Positions 24,503-32,974 of a DNA stretch of 64,000 nucleotides are shown here, piece by piece (within the stretch, counting starts at the first letter, position 1; each line of letters starts with the position of its first letter). The translations under genes were made by a program, and so were the position numbers. Below the pieces are notes generated by a model. The model was given only the letters and a program-made list of their open reading frames with translations. It was not told the DNA's origin and ran no database searches. The stretch is from NCBI RefSeq assembly GCF_016651435.1, contig NZ_JAEPRJ010000001.1:744001-808000 (forward strand). Reading direction: 5' to 3'. Source of the stretch: Catonella massiliensis. Its GTDB lineage: Bacteria; Bacillota; Clostridia; Lachnospirales; Lachnospiraceae.

Positions 24503-25345
24503 ATGAAGGAATTAGAGAGAGTTAAAGAAATAGAGAGAAGCATAGTAAAGAAGTATCATAAAGAGATATGGACCAATTTTGTAAAAGCCGTAAAAGAGTA
24601 CGAGCTAATCAAAGAGGGAGACAGAATTGCAGTCTGTATATCCGGTGGCAAGGATTCGTTCTTACTTGCGAAGCTTATGCAGGAGCTTAAAAGGCATAGG
24701 AAGTTTGAATATGAGTTAAAGTTCATTGTGATGGATCCGGGCTACAATCCTACAAACAGAAAGCTGATTGAAGAAAATGCAAAGCTTTTTGAAATACCTG
24801 TAGAAATCTTTGAAAGTGATATCTTTGATGCAGTTTTTGACATAGAAAAAAGTCCCTGCTATCTATGTGCAAGGATGAGAAGAGGGCATCTTTACAGCAA
24901 AGCAAGAGAGCTTGGCTGCAATAAGATAGCTCTTGGACATCACTTTGATGATGCAATAGAAACGGTACTGATGGGAATGTTCTACGCAGGAAAATACGAA
25001 ACCATGATGCCAAAGCTTCATAGCCAAAACTTTGAGGGGATGGAACTTATCCGCCCTCTATACATGGTTAGGGAAGAGCATATAAAGGCTTGGGTAAACT
25101 ATAATAACCTGACCTTTCTAAGATGCGCCTGTAGGTTTACAGAAGAGCAGGAGAAGCTTGGTGACGAGGGCACTTCAAAGAGAGCGGAGATGAAGGAGTT
25201 AGTTAAAGAGCTATCGAAGGTAAATCCAAGCGTGGCTACCAATATATTTAACAGTATGTCTCATGTGAACCTTGAAACTGTAATCGCCTATAAATACGGC
25301 GGGAAAAAGCATAGTTTTTTGGATAAATATTATGATAATGAATAA
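24503..25345 (+). CDS. TtcA-family tRNA 2-thiolation protein
   Basis: ATP-dependent PP-loop enzyme, 280 residues. The PP-loop SGGKDS (about residues 48-53) adenylates the target base; CYLCARMRR gives the C-X2-C pair and LRCACRF a further pair, as in iron-sulfur TtcA/TtuA-type sulfur transferases; GHHFDDAIETVL is the conserved core. The most likely role is cytidine-32 thiolation or a related tRNA thiolation. The last 14 nt overlap the next gene, indicating coupling. Confidence 0.85.
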   Translation: MKELERVKEIERSIVKKYHKEIWTNFVKAVKEYELIKEGDRIAVCISGGKDSFLLAKLMQELKRHRKFEYELKFIVMDPGYNPTNRKLIEENAKLFEIPVEIFESDIFDAVFDIEKSPCYLCARMRRGHLYSKARELGCNKIALGHHFDDAIETVLMGMFYAGKYETMMPKLHSQNFEGMELIRPLYMVREEHIKAWVNYNNLTFLRCACRFTEEQEKLGDEGTSKRAEMKELVKELSKVNPSVATNIFNSMSHVNLETVIAYKYGGKKHSFLDKYYDNE

Positions 25346-26642
25346 AAATCTTGAAGCAGTAAAAAGTGACACAGGCACGGGCAGTAAAAGACGTGAATGG
25401 GAAGAAAGGCTTGACCTGGTTCTTGATATTGCCGAGCAGATGGTGATGTCGGGAGCAGAGGTTGCAAGAACAGAGTATAGCATAAGAAGAATATGTAAGA
25501 GTTTTGGAGCTGTAAGGGCAGAAGCACTTTCGATAACCACTAGCCTGATTGTCACAGTATACTACGGCGAATATGGCTCTGTTACCCAGACTAGAAGGGT
25601 GGATAAATTTGCTTACAATATGGACAGACTTGAGAAAATGAACGCTCTTTCAAGAGAAATCTGTGATAATAAGCTGAGTGTGAAAGAGGGCAGGGGGAGA
25701 TTTAAGGAGCTGATGAATGAGAAGTATTACTCCTTTTATCACCAGATACTGTTTTTCATGCTGATTGCTTTCACCTTTACGCTTTTCTTCGGAGGAAGCG
25801 TTAAAGATGCCCTAACATCTTCAGCTATAGCTGTAATATTTAAGTATATTGATGAATTTGCAAAGAAAATAGAAATAAATAAATTTATCCCAATAGTGGT
25901 ATCATCTCTTATTGGTGGCTTCCTTGCTATAGTTGCAGTGAGGATGGGGATTGCAGACTCGGTAAGTATGGTCAGTATAGGAGATGTAATGCTGCTCATA
26001 CCTGGTATAATGCTAACCAATTCACTAAGGGATATGTTTGGCGGTGATACAATCACAGGTGGAATCAGATTTATAGAGGCAACCCTCATAGCTGTCATGA
26101 TAGCCCTCGGCTTTTCATCTGCATCAAGATTTTATGAGGATTTATTTGCAAGAACTATAGTGTCAAGTGTAGTAGAGCTGCCGTATTATATGGTAATTAT
26201 CATCACACTTGTGACATCGTTTTTTGGAAGCATAGGCTATGCCTGCACCTTTAATACCAATGCTAAAAGGCTCATGGCAGCTGGATTTGGAGGCTTTATA
26301 GGTTGGGCTGCATACATAGGAGTGGGATACTTTGTTTCTTCTGAGCCTATGAAGTACTTTGTGGCCGCCGTAGTGATAAATATTTATTCTGAAATCATGG
26401 CTGTAAGAGAGAAGGCGCCTTCAACAGTATTCTTAGTGTCTGCGATAATGCCACTTGTGCCGGGAGGAATGCTGTATAAAACTATGCACTATGCGGTAAC
26501 AAAGGAATGGCATAAATTTGGTAAACTGGGAGTGGGTACTATATCGGTTGCACTTGCTTTGGCACTTGGCATGCTTATTGCGAATTCGATTATAAAGAGC
26601 CTTAGGAAGAGAAGAAGAAAGAGACTTGGAATGCAGGCTTAA
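25332..26642 (+). CDS. ThrE-type threonine/serine exporter family protein
   Basis: A 436-residue membrane protein combining the two halves of this exporter family (DUF1212 and DUF3815 types). Residues 20-125 are a soluble N-terminal domain with LDIAEQMVMSGAEVARTEYS. About ten hydrophobic spans follow, including LMLIPGIMLTNSLRDMFGGD, whose pattern recurs in the second half as IMPLVPGGMLYKTMHY. Tandem starts at 25332 and 25338 overlap the ttcA-like gene. The substrate is predicted as threonine/serine by family only. The C-terminus is strongly basic (KSLRKRRRKR). Confidence 0.85.
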   Translation: MIMNKNLEAVKSDTGTGSKRREWEERLDLVLDIAEQMVMSGAEVARTEYSIRRICKSFGAVRAEALSITTSLIVTVYYGEYGSVTQTRRVDKFAYNMDRLEKMNALSREICDNKLSVKEGRGRFKELMNEKYYSFYHQILFFMLIAFTFTLFFGGSVKDALTSSAIAVIFKYIDEFAKKIEINKFIPIVVSSLIGGFLAIVAVRMGIADSVSMVSIGDVMLLIPGIMLTNSLRDMFGGDTITGGIRFIEATLIAVMIALGFSSASRFYEDLFARTIVSSVVELPYYMVIIITLVTSFFGSIGYACTFNTNAKRLMAAGFGGFIGWAAYIGVGYFVSSEPMKYFVAAVVINIYSEIMAVREKAPSTVFLVSAIMPLVPGGMLYKTMHYAVTKEWHKFGKLGVGTISVALALALGMLIANSIIKSLRKRRRKRLGMQA

Positions 26643-26678
26643 CTACTTTGATTTAATAGGTCGATATACCTGTAAACG

Positions 26679-26760
26679 CAAAAACTGATAAATGTCCGAA
26701 CCCGCTTAGACATCCGCTTCACTTCGTCTAATGAGTTTGCTAAGACTTTATCAGTTTTTG
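26679..26760. terminator. Bidirectional terminator between convergent genes
   Basis: CAAAAACTGATAAA (26679-26692) pairs with TTTATCAGTTTTTG (26747-26760) around a 54-nt loop that itself folds (TTAGAC against GTCTAA). It separates the exporter gene from the convergent trpS. Confidence 0.7.
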
Positions 26761-26772
26761 CTAATATCTTTA

Positions 26773-27855
26773 TTAGTGGAATCTTTCGCTCTGTTCTTTT
26801 ATTAGTTCAACATCATCAAAGTAATTGATTTTCATAGCGGATTTAACATCCAAAAGGGTGGCTGCGGCTACACTTCTTGCTTTCTCGCTACCCTTTTTAA
26901 GTATCTCATATACAGCAGGAATATCTTTTTCATATTCTTTTCTTCTGGCTCTTATAGGCTCAAGCTCCTCTTCAAGTATTGCATTAAGGAAGCGTTTCAC
27001 CTTCACATCTCCAAGTCCACCCGCCTGATAGTGGGCTTTAAGAGCATCCAGATTTTCATACTCAGGAAGATACTTGCTGAAGCTGTCATCCTTTACAAAG
27101 GCATCGAGATAAGTGAATACTGTATTTCCCTCAAGCTTACCCGGGTCACTTACCTTTATATGGTCAGGATCGGTGTACATACTCATAACCTTTGTCTTCA
27201 CTTCTTCCGCACTGTCAGAAAGGTAGATACAGTTCCCCAGAGACTTACTCATCTTAGCCTTGCCATCAGTTCCAGGAAGCCTCTTGCAGGCTTCATTGTC
27301 AGGGAGCATTATATTTGGCTCTACAAGCACATCACTATAAGTGAAGTTAAACTTTCTAACTATTTCACGAGTCTGCTCTATCATAGGCTCCTGATCCTCG
27401 CCCACAGGCACATGGGTAGCCTTAAATGCGGTGATGTCGGCAGCCTGGCTTATAGGATAAGTAAAGAATCCAACAGGAATACTTGTCTCAAAGTTTCTTA
27501 ACTGTATCTCGGCCTTTACGGTTGGGTTTCTTTGAAGTCTTGAAACCGTAACTAAATCCATATAATAGAAAGAAAGCTCACATAGCTCTGATATCTGTGA
27601 CTGGATGAATAGGGTACACTTACTTGGGTCAAGTCCTACTGAAAGATAATCCAGTGCCACCTCTATTATATTCTGCCTCACCTTCTCTGGATTATCAGCA
27701 TTGTCTGTAAGTGCCTGTGCATCGGCAATCATGATATATATTTCATCAAATTCACCTGAATTTTGAAGTTCAACTCTTCTCTTTAATGAGCCGACATAGT
27801 GGCCCAAATGGAGCTTTCCGGTAGGTCTGTCACCGGTTAAAATAATCTTAGACAT
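26773..27855 (-). CDS. trpS: Tryptophanyl-tRNA synthetase
   Basis: Class I aminoacyl-tRNA synthetase charging tRNA-Trp, 360 residues. HLGH (residues 16-19) and KMSKS (201-205) are the ATP-binding signatures; [17 protein letters not shown] is the typical N-terminus and QAADITAF lies in the tryptophan pocket. An ATG at 27873 is also in frame, but the ATG at 27855 has GAAGGAAG at a better distance and gives the family start. No T-box leader is seen in the short gap to the upstream gene at 27904. Confidence 0.95.
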   Translation of the reverse strand: MSKIILTGDRPTGKLHLGHYVGSLKRRVELQNSGEFDEIYIMIADAQALTDNADNPEKVRQNIIEVALDYLSVGLDPSKCTLFIQSQISELCELSFYYMDLVTVSRLQRNPTVKAEIQLRNFETSIPVGFFTYPISQAADITAFKATHVPVGEDQEPMIEQTREIVRKFNFTYSDVLVEPNIMLPDNEACKRLPGTDGKAKMSKSLGNCIYLSDSAEEVKTKVMSMYTDPDHIKVSDPGKLEGNTVFTYLDAFVKDDSFSKYLPEYENLDALKAHYQAGGLGDVKVKRFLNAILEEELEPIRARRKEYEKDIPAVYEILKKGSEKARSVAAATLLDVKSAMKINYFDDVELIKEQSERFH

Positions 27856-27903
27856 TTCTCTTCCTTCTTTCATTTATTAGAGTTTAGCTGCTATATAAAA
27901 GCG

Positions 27904-28416
27904 TTATCTTGACATAAGTTGGATAACTTCACCTATGTACATATAATGATAGTCTTTATTTTCATAAAAGGTTTTGTCAATCTCAGGGTCAATTAAATCT
28001 TCCGGATTAATCTTAGTCACGGACAGCTTTTTCATGATTACAACATCACGCCCCTCATCAATATAAGGGGTACCATTGTAAAAATCTACATGAAACCTTG
28101 CATTTTCTATTTTGTTTTCATCGCGTCCCGATACACTTCCTATGTATTTGAGCATAAGACTTGTTGGCTTGTCGGGAGCAAAATAAGTCACTGAAAAAGT
28201 ATCGTATTTATCAAGAAACTCCTTAGTGTATCTGCTTCCTCTTATAAATACAAAGCCTACATCTTTGTTCCAGATGACACCAAGACCACCCCAGGAAATA
28301 GTCATTGTATTTACGTGCCCTTCTGTACCACAGGTGAGAAGGGCAGGCTCCTCGTTTATCTTAAATGGATTCATTGTAAGTATATCATTTTCATAAGGCT
28401 GAAATGAATGTTGCAC
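27904..28416 (-). CDS. Flavin reductase-like FMN-binding split-barrel protein
   Basis: A 170-residue protein of the flavin reductase/FMN-binding split barrel class. Recognisable parts are PFKINEEPALLTCG, NTMTISWGGLGVIWNKDVGFVFIRGSRYT, and FSVTYF, which form the flavin-binding barrel. The start is placed at GTG 28416, 6 nt after AGGAGG; the ATG at 28440 has no ribosome site. The electron acceptor is unknown. Upstream of and on the same strand as trpS, with 48 bp between them. Confidence 0.82.
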   Translation of the reverse strand: MQHSFQPYENDILTMNPFKINEEPALLTCGTEGHVNTMTISWGGLGVIWNKDVGFVFIRGSRYTKEFLDKYDTFSVTYFAPDKPTSLMLKYIGSVSGRDENKIENARFHVDFYNGTPYIDEGRDVVIMKKLSVTKINPEDLIDPEIDKTFYENKDYHYMYIGEVIQLMSR

Positions 28417-28639
28417 TTTATACCTCCTGTTTGCTTTCATTTTTAATATAAATAGTATATCAAAAATAAGGCTTAGTTTCTACACCTTTGCAAAGTTTTA
28501 CACAAAATAAATGATACGGATGTCAAAGGCTTTTTAGTCGCTGAACAGTGCGAATAAACCTTTCTTTTGTATAAAGGATAGAAAAAGAGAGTTATAATTA
28601 AAAAAACTTTATGAAAGTAGACAAAATTTAAAAAAGCAC

Positions 28640-28668
28640 TTGAATATTTTGCTTGACCATGCTATAAT
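28640..28668 (+). promoter_or_regulatory. Promoter of tRNA-Gln
   Basis: TTGAAT at 28640-28645 and TATAAT at 28663-28668 with 17-bp spacing, 15 bp before the tRNA. Confidence 0.75.
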
Positions 28669-28683
28669 TATTTTCGTTGTTGA

Positions 28684-28754
28684 TGGGCTATCGCCAAGCG
28701 GTAAGGCAACGGACTCTGACTCCGTCATCAAAGGTTCGAATCCTTTTAGCCCAG
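28684..28754 (+). tRNA. tRNA-Gln (CUG anticodon)
   Basis: A 71-nt cloverleaf. The acceptor stem TGGGCTA pairs with TAGCCCA, followed by discriminator G. The anticodon stem ACGGA/TCCGT encloses the loop CTCTGAC with anticodon CTG, and the T-arm contains GGTTCGAATCC. CCA is not encoded. A terminator at 28762-28788 follows. Confidence 0.93.
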
Positions 28755-28761
28755 TTACAAT

Positions 28762-28788
28762 AAAAGCACTCATAGAGAGTGCTTTTTT
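28762..28788 (+). terminator. Terminator after tRNA-Gln
   Basis: AAAAGCACTC pairs with GAGTGCTTTT around a 5-nt loop and is followed by T residues. Confidence 0.85.
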
Positions 28789-28927
28789 GTTAGTTCACTT
28801 AAAATGCAAAGCCAAATTATTAATGCTAAAGGTCACAAACTATTTATATTGCCTATAAAGTCAATTACTTTTTTCGTGACTATGGCGTGATATTGCGTAG
28901 ATAATTTGTGCCGAATCAGGGGGTATT

Positions 28928-29398
28928 ATGGCTAAGAATGTAATGACATATGAAGGTCTTAAAGAGCTTGAAAAAGAACTGGAGAACCTTAAAGTAAACC
29001 GCAGACGCGAAATTGCGGAGAAAATCAAAGAAGCTCGTGAACAGGGAGACCTTTCCGAGAATGCAGAGTATGATGCGGCAAAGGATGAGCAGCGTGATAT
29101 AGAAGCAAGGATTGAAGAGTTAGAGAAGATTCTTAAGAATGCTGAAGTATTCTTAGAGGAGGATGCTGAGAAGGGAACAGTTAATCTTGGCTCAACTTTT
29201 ACTCTGCTTGACATGGAGTACGATGAAGAGCTTGTATACAGGCTTGTTGGTGCGACAGAGGCGAACAGCCTTGAAGGAAAGATTTCAAATGAATCACCCG
29301 TAGGAAGAGCACTTAAGGGTGCCAAAGAGGGGGATATTGTTGAAGTTGAAACACCGGCAGGAACTCTTAAGTATAAGGTAATCAAGATTCATAAATAA
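28928..29398 (+). CDS. greA: Transcription elongation factor GreA
   Basis: Rescues backtracked RNA polymerase by stimulating transcript cleavage, 156 residues. The N-terminal coiled coil carries the catalytic acidic tip in EQGDLSENAEYDAAKDEQ, and the C-terminal FKBP-like domain contains ISNESPVGRALKGAKEGD. ATG 28928 follows GGGGG. lysS begins 11 nt after the stop, the greA-lysS order common in Clostridia. Confidence 0.96.
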   Translation: MAKNVMTYEGLKELEKELENLKVNRRREIAEKIKEAREQGDLSENAEYDAAKDEQRDIEARIEELEKILKNAEVFLEEDAEKGTVNLGSTFTLLDMEYDEELVYRLVGATEANSLEGKISNESPVGRALKGAKEGDIVEVETPAGTLKYKVIKIHK

Positions 29399-29409
29399 GG
29401 AGAAGAATA

Positions 29410-31320
29410 GTGGCACAGGAAAATCAGGCACTTGACACTAATGAGCAGGTTGAAATTCGCAAGGAGAAGCTTGAGACTCTTAAGGCGGCAGGCAAAGATC
29501 CTTTTGTGACAACCAAGTTTGATGTTACACATCATTCAGTAGATATAAAAAATGATTTTGATAATTTAGAGAATAAACAGGTAACAATAGCCGGAAGGAT
29601 GATGTTTAAGCGCATCATGGGTAAGGCAAGCTTTTGCAACCTTTCAGACAGATACGGAAGTATGCAGTGCTATGTAGCGAGAGATTCTATTGGAGAAGAG
29701 GCTTATGCTGAATTTAAGAAATATGATGTAGGTGATGTAATCGGCGTTAAGGGCTATGTATTTAAGACAAAGACTGGCGAGATTTCAGTACATGCTGAAG
29801 AAGTTACCCTCCTTACCAAGAGCCTTAGACCTCTTCCTGAGAAGTATCACGGACTTAAGGATACAGAGGCAAGATATCGTCAGAGATACCTTGACCTCAT
29901 TATGAATCAGGACGTAAGAAATACCTTTGAAAAAAGGTCACAGATACTTAAAGAAATCCGTTCCTTCCTTGCAGAGAAGGACTTTATGGAAGTAGAGACT
30001 CCTCTTCTTGTTGAAAACGCAGGCGGAGCGGCTGCAAGACCATTTTTCACTCATTACAATGCACTTGATGAAGAAAGAAAGCTTAGAATCTCTCTTGAGC
30101 TTTATCTTAAGCGCCTTATAGTAGGTGGTTTTGAAAGAGTGTTTGAGATTGGACGAGTATTTAGAAATGAGGGTGTAGATACCAGACACAACCCTGAATT
30201 TACACTTATGGAGCTTTATCAGGCTTATACGGACTATAACGGTATGATGGACCTTACTGAAGAGATGTTTAGATATCTTGCTGAGAAGGTTTGTGGAAGT
30301 GCTGTTATTACTTACAATGGAATAGAGCTTGATTTTAGCAAGCCATTTAAGCGTATAACTATGCTTGATGCGGTAAAAGAGTATTCAGGAGTTGATTTTA
30401 GTACAATCACCACAGATGAAGCGGCTAAGGCTATAGCTAAGGAGAAGAATATTGCTTTCGAGCCTCATCACAAGAGGGGTGATATCATCAACCTTTTCTT
30501 CGAGGAATTCTGCGAGGAGAAGATGATACAGCCTACCTTTGTTATGGATCATCCTATTGAGATTTCACCTCTTACCAAGAAAAAGCCGGGAGCAGAGGAT
30601 AGAGTTGAGCGTTTCGAGCTTTTCATAAATACCTGGGAGATGTGTAACGCTTATTCAGAGCTTAATGATCCTATCGATCAGAGAGAGCGTTTTGCTGCTC
30701 AGGATGCACTTGCTGCAGCAGGCGATGAAGAAGCAAACCACACTGACGAGGACTTCCTTACAGCACTTGAGTATGGTATGCCTCCTACAGGCGGTATCGG
30801 TTACGGTATAGACAGACTTGTAATGCTACTTACCGATTCAGCCTCAATTAGAGATGTACTCTTATTCCCTACACTTAAGAGCCTTAACCCTGATAAGAAG
30901 ACATCTTCATCAGTAAGCACAGAGTCAAAGCCTGTGGAGAAGATTGATTTCTCAAAGGTTGAAATAGAGCCGCTTTTTGCAGATACAGTGGACTTTGAGA
31001 CTTTCAGTAAGTCTGATTTTAGAGCAGTTAAGGTAAAAGACTGTGTAGCAGTACCTAAGAGCAAGAAGCTGTTACAGTTCACCCTCGATGATGGTACAGG
31101 CACAGACAGAACAATTTTAAGTGGCATTCATGCCTACTATGAGCCTGAGGAGTTAATTGGAAAGACACTTGTTGCCATTACCAACCTTCCTCCAAGAGCT
31201 ATGATGGGAATTGAGTCCTGTGGTATGTTACTTTCAGCTATTCACAGCGAAGAAGGCGAGGAGAGACTTAACCTTCTTATGGTAGATAACAGGATACCTG
31301 CTGGTGCTAAGTTGTACTAG
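29410..31320 (+). CDS. lysS: Lysyl-tRNA synthetase with C-terminal tRNA-binding domain
   Basis: Class II aminoacyl-tRNA synthetase for lysine, 636 residues from GTG 29410. The N-terminal OB fold (about 55-150), class II motif 1 (FLAEKDFMEVETPLL), motif 2 (FERVFEIGRVFRNEG) and motif 3 (GIGYGIDRLVMLLT) are present. The usual enzyme ends near residue 500; here a linker is followed by a second OB-fold tRNA-binding domain like the MetRS C-terminus (about 530-636, DFRAVKVKDCVAVPKSKKLL to PAGAKLY). The last 101 bp are duplicated at 35750-35850. Confidence 0.96.
   Translation: MAQENQALDTNEQVEIRKEKLETLKAAGKDPFVTTKFDVTHHSVDIKNDFDNLENKQVTIAGRMMFKRIMGKASFCNLSDRYGSMQCYVARDSIGEEAYAEFKKYDVGDVIGVKGYVFKTKTGEISVHAEEVTLLTKSLRPLPEKYHGLKDTEARYRQRYLDLIMNQDVRNTFEKRSQILKEIRSFLAEKDFMEVETPLLVENAGGAAARPFFTHYNALDEERKLRISLELYLKRLIVGGFERVFEIGRVFRNEGVDTRHNPEFTLMELYQAYTDYNGMMDLTEEMFRYLAEKVCGSAVITYNGIELDFSKPFKRITMLDAVKEYSGVDFSTITTDEAAKAIAKEKNIAFEPHHKRGDIINLFFEEFCEEKMIQPTFVMDHPIEISPLTKKKPGAEDRVERFELFINTWEMCNAYSELNDPIDQRERFAAQDALAAAGDEEANHTDEDFLTALEYGMPPTGGIGYGIDRLVMLLTDSASIRDVLLFPTLKSLNPDKKTSSSVSTESKPVEKIDFSKVEIEPLFADTVDFETFSKSDFRAVKVKDCVAVPKSKKLLQFTLDDGTGTDRTILSGIHAYYEPEELIGKTLVAITNLPPRAMMGIESCGMLLSAIHSEEGEERLNLLMVDNRIPAGAKLY
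31220..31320 (+). repeat. lysS 3'-end repeat, left copy (within lysS)
   Basis: The last 101 bp of lysS match 35750-35850 at 93 of 101 positions, including an exact core of 38 bp. All eight differences are synonymous. Confidence 0.95.
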
Positions 31321-31378
31321 TTAGAAGAATTTGTAATTGGTGTCATGTGTATTAAACTAAATAAAATGTAATATATAA

Positions 31379-31421
31379 GACTGCTCCATAGCTAAAAGAC
31401 AGCTGTGGACGGTCTTTTTTT
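31379..31421 (+). terminator. Terminator after lysS
   Basis: GACTGCTCCATAGCT pairs imperfectly with AGCTGTGGACGGTC and is followed by seven T residues. Confidence 0.8.
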
Positions 31422-31427
31422 GTTTGG

Positions 31428-31476
31428 TTGACAAACAATCAAAAAAATATTATAATAAAAACTGACTGAAGTCAGT
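31428..31476 (+). promoter_or_regulatory. Promoter and operator of tetR-ABC operon
   Basis: TTGACA at 31428-31433 and TATAAT at 31451-31456 with 17-bp spacing. Immediately downstream lies a palindrome, ACTGACT GA AAGTCAGT read as arms 31461-31467 and 31470-31476. It covers the transcription start, the typical place for a TetR-type repressor to bind. Confidence 0.75.
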
Positions 31477-31500
31477 CAATAAATATGAGGTAGAATTTAC

Positions 31501-32097
31501 ATGGCAAAAACTAAAGAAGAAAGACGCAAGGAAATCATTGAGACAGCTGGAAAGTTGTTTGAGGAGAAGGGATATGAGCAGACACAAGTACAGGATATTG
31601 TCAATGAAATTGGAGTAGCAAAGGGACTTTTCTATTATTACTTCAAGTCAAAAGATGAAGTAATGGAGGAGTTGGCAGATAGATATGCAGACGCGATAAT
31701 AGATGCTGTCAACGAATTGATAGATAAGGATATAAGCACCTTTGACAAAATCAATCGTATTTTTCAAATTTTTATTGATTCGGCAGAAAAAAAGTCTGGC
31801 ATATTTATGGGAATCCTAAATGTGAAAAACGGTATAACACACGAGAGGATTTTTTTCAATGTTGGGGAAAAAATGGTTCCTCTTGTAACAGAACTTATAC
31901 TTTCTGGAAATGATAATGGAGAATGCAACTGCAGTGACCCAAAGTTTATCACTGAGTTTTTGGTTTCAGGATTGTTTAATATCATGAATCAAATTTCTCC
32001 AGATGAGAAGATCGATTATTTGAAGGAAAAACTACCAACAATCAAGACAATGATTCTTAAACTATATAATTTTGCTGAACAGAAGGAGAGCAAATGA
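31501..32097 (+). CDS. TetR-family transcriptional regulator
   Basis: A 198-residue regulator. The N-terminal helix-turn-helix is RKEIIETAGKLFEEKGYEQTQVQDIVNEIGVAKGLFYYYFKSKDEV, the canonical TetR sequence, and the rest is the helical ligand-binding domain. A Cys cluster near the C-terminus (ECNCSDP) could take part in ligand sensing. ATG 31501 follows TGAGG. The palindrome over its promoter suggests autorepression, and the exporter-like ABC genes at 32273-35280 are the likely target. Confidence 0.9.
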   Translation: MAKTKEERRKEIIETAGKLFEEKGYEQTQVQDIVNEIGVAKGLFYYYFKSKDEVMEELADRYADAIIDAVNELIDKDISTFDKINRIFQIFIDSAEKKSGIFMGILNVKNGITHERIFFNVGEKMVPLVTELILSGNDNGECNCSDPKFITEFLVSGLFNIMNQISPDEKIDYLKEKLPTIKTMILKLYNFAEQKESK

Positions 32098-32201
32098 GTA
32101 GATATTACGTATACACAGAATTAACAAATGCCATTGAACAGGCGATGCTAGTATGCGGTCTTGAGTCAGAAAGTACGCAAATATCTCATTTCATTGTTTA
32201 G
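32094..32201 (+). CDS. Small ORF overlapping the tetR stop
   Basis: ATG 32094 overlaps the tetR stop (ATGA) and encodes 35 residues, starting MSRYYVYTELTNAIEQAM. The upstream AAGGAGAG (end of tetR) is a good ribosome site, so it may be translated by coupling. No family is recognised; it could be a truncated gene, since further codons downstream are not in frame. Confidence 0.4.
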   Translation: MSRYYVYTELTNAIEQAMLVCGLESESTQISHFIV

Positions 32202-32272
32202 CATGGTGAACGTTTCCATTTTGCTCCCGAAAAAGGACGATATTGTATTCTTTACATAGCGAGGTGAATATA

Positions 32273-32974
32273 TTGAAAACAGTTACATTTGAGAATGTAT
32301 CAAAGACATATAATGTTGGTGACAGCGAGGTAACGGCACTTGATCATGTCAGCTTCAGCATTGAAGACGAAAGCGTCACTGTGATTTTAGGACCGAGCGG
32401 ATCTGGAAAGAGTACGATGCTCAATCTTATAGGTGGCATGGATAGAGCCTCATCTGGGTGCATACGGGTGTCAGATACCGATATTTCAAAGCTCAATGAA
32501 TTTGAACTAACCGAATACAGAAGGAAAAAGATAGGATTTGTTTTCCAGTTTTACAATCTGATACCATCACTTAATGCGCTAGAGAATGTCAGTATTGTGG
32601 CTAAGATGACGCCACATTCGTTTGACGCAAAGGAAATGATCCGTAGTGTCGGGCTGGAGGATAGATGTCAGCATTTTCCTGATGAACTTTCAGGCGGAGA
32701 AATGCAGCGCTTGTCTATCGCACGTGCCATATGTAAAAATCCTGACATTCTTCTCTGTGATGAGCCAACAGGGGCTCTGGACAGCGCTACAGGAAGGAGT
32801 GTACTTCAACTTCTTACGGATATGGCCAGGAAATATAACAAAACCGTAATCATAGTGACGCATAATGCATCTATTGCGCTATGCGCTAATGAAGTGATAC
32901 ACCTAAAGGACGGTAGGATCGAATTTTCTGAGAAAAATGAAAAACCTTTGAAGGTTGACGAGGTAAACTGGTAA
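32273..32974 (+). CDS. ABC transporter ATPase, MacB/LolD/FtsE type
   Basis: ATPase partner of the FtsX-like permease that follows, 233 residues from TTG 32273. Walker A is GPSGSGKST, the Q-loop is FVFQFYNLIPSLNALENV, the signature is LSGGEMQRLSIARAI, Walker B is ILLCDEPTGALD, and the switch is IVTHN. These are the hallmarks of the MacB/LolD group. The start is chosen at TTG because GAGGTG lies 6 nt upstream; the open frame from 32243 includes the ribosome site itself. The stop overlaps the permease start (TAATG). Confidence 0.9.
   Translation: MKTVTFENVSKTYNVGDSEVTALDHVSFSIEDESVTVILGPSGSGKSTMLNLIGGMDRASSGCIRVSDTDISKLNEFELTEYRRKKIGFVFQFYNLIPSLNALENVSIVAKMTPHSFDAKEMIRSVGLEDRCQHFPDELSGGEMQRLSIARAICKNPDILLCDEPTGALDSATGRSVLQLLTDMARKYNKTVIIVTHNASIALCANEVIHLKDGRIEFSEKNEKPLKVDEVNW

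Noticed and set aside
27856-27903. T-box leader upstream of trpS
   Set aside because: The gap is only 48 bp and contains no T-box sequence or terminator-antiterminator pair.
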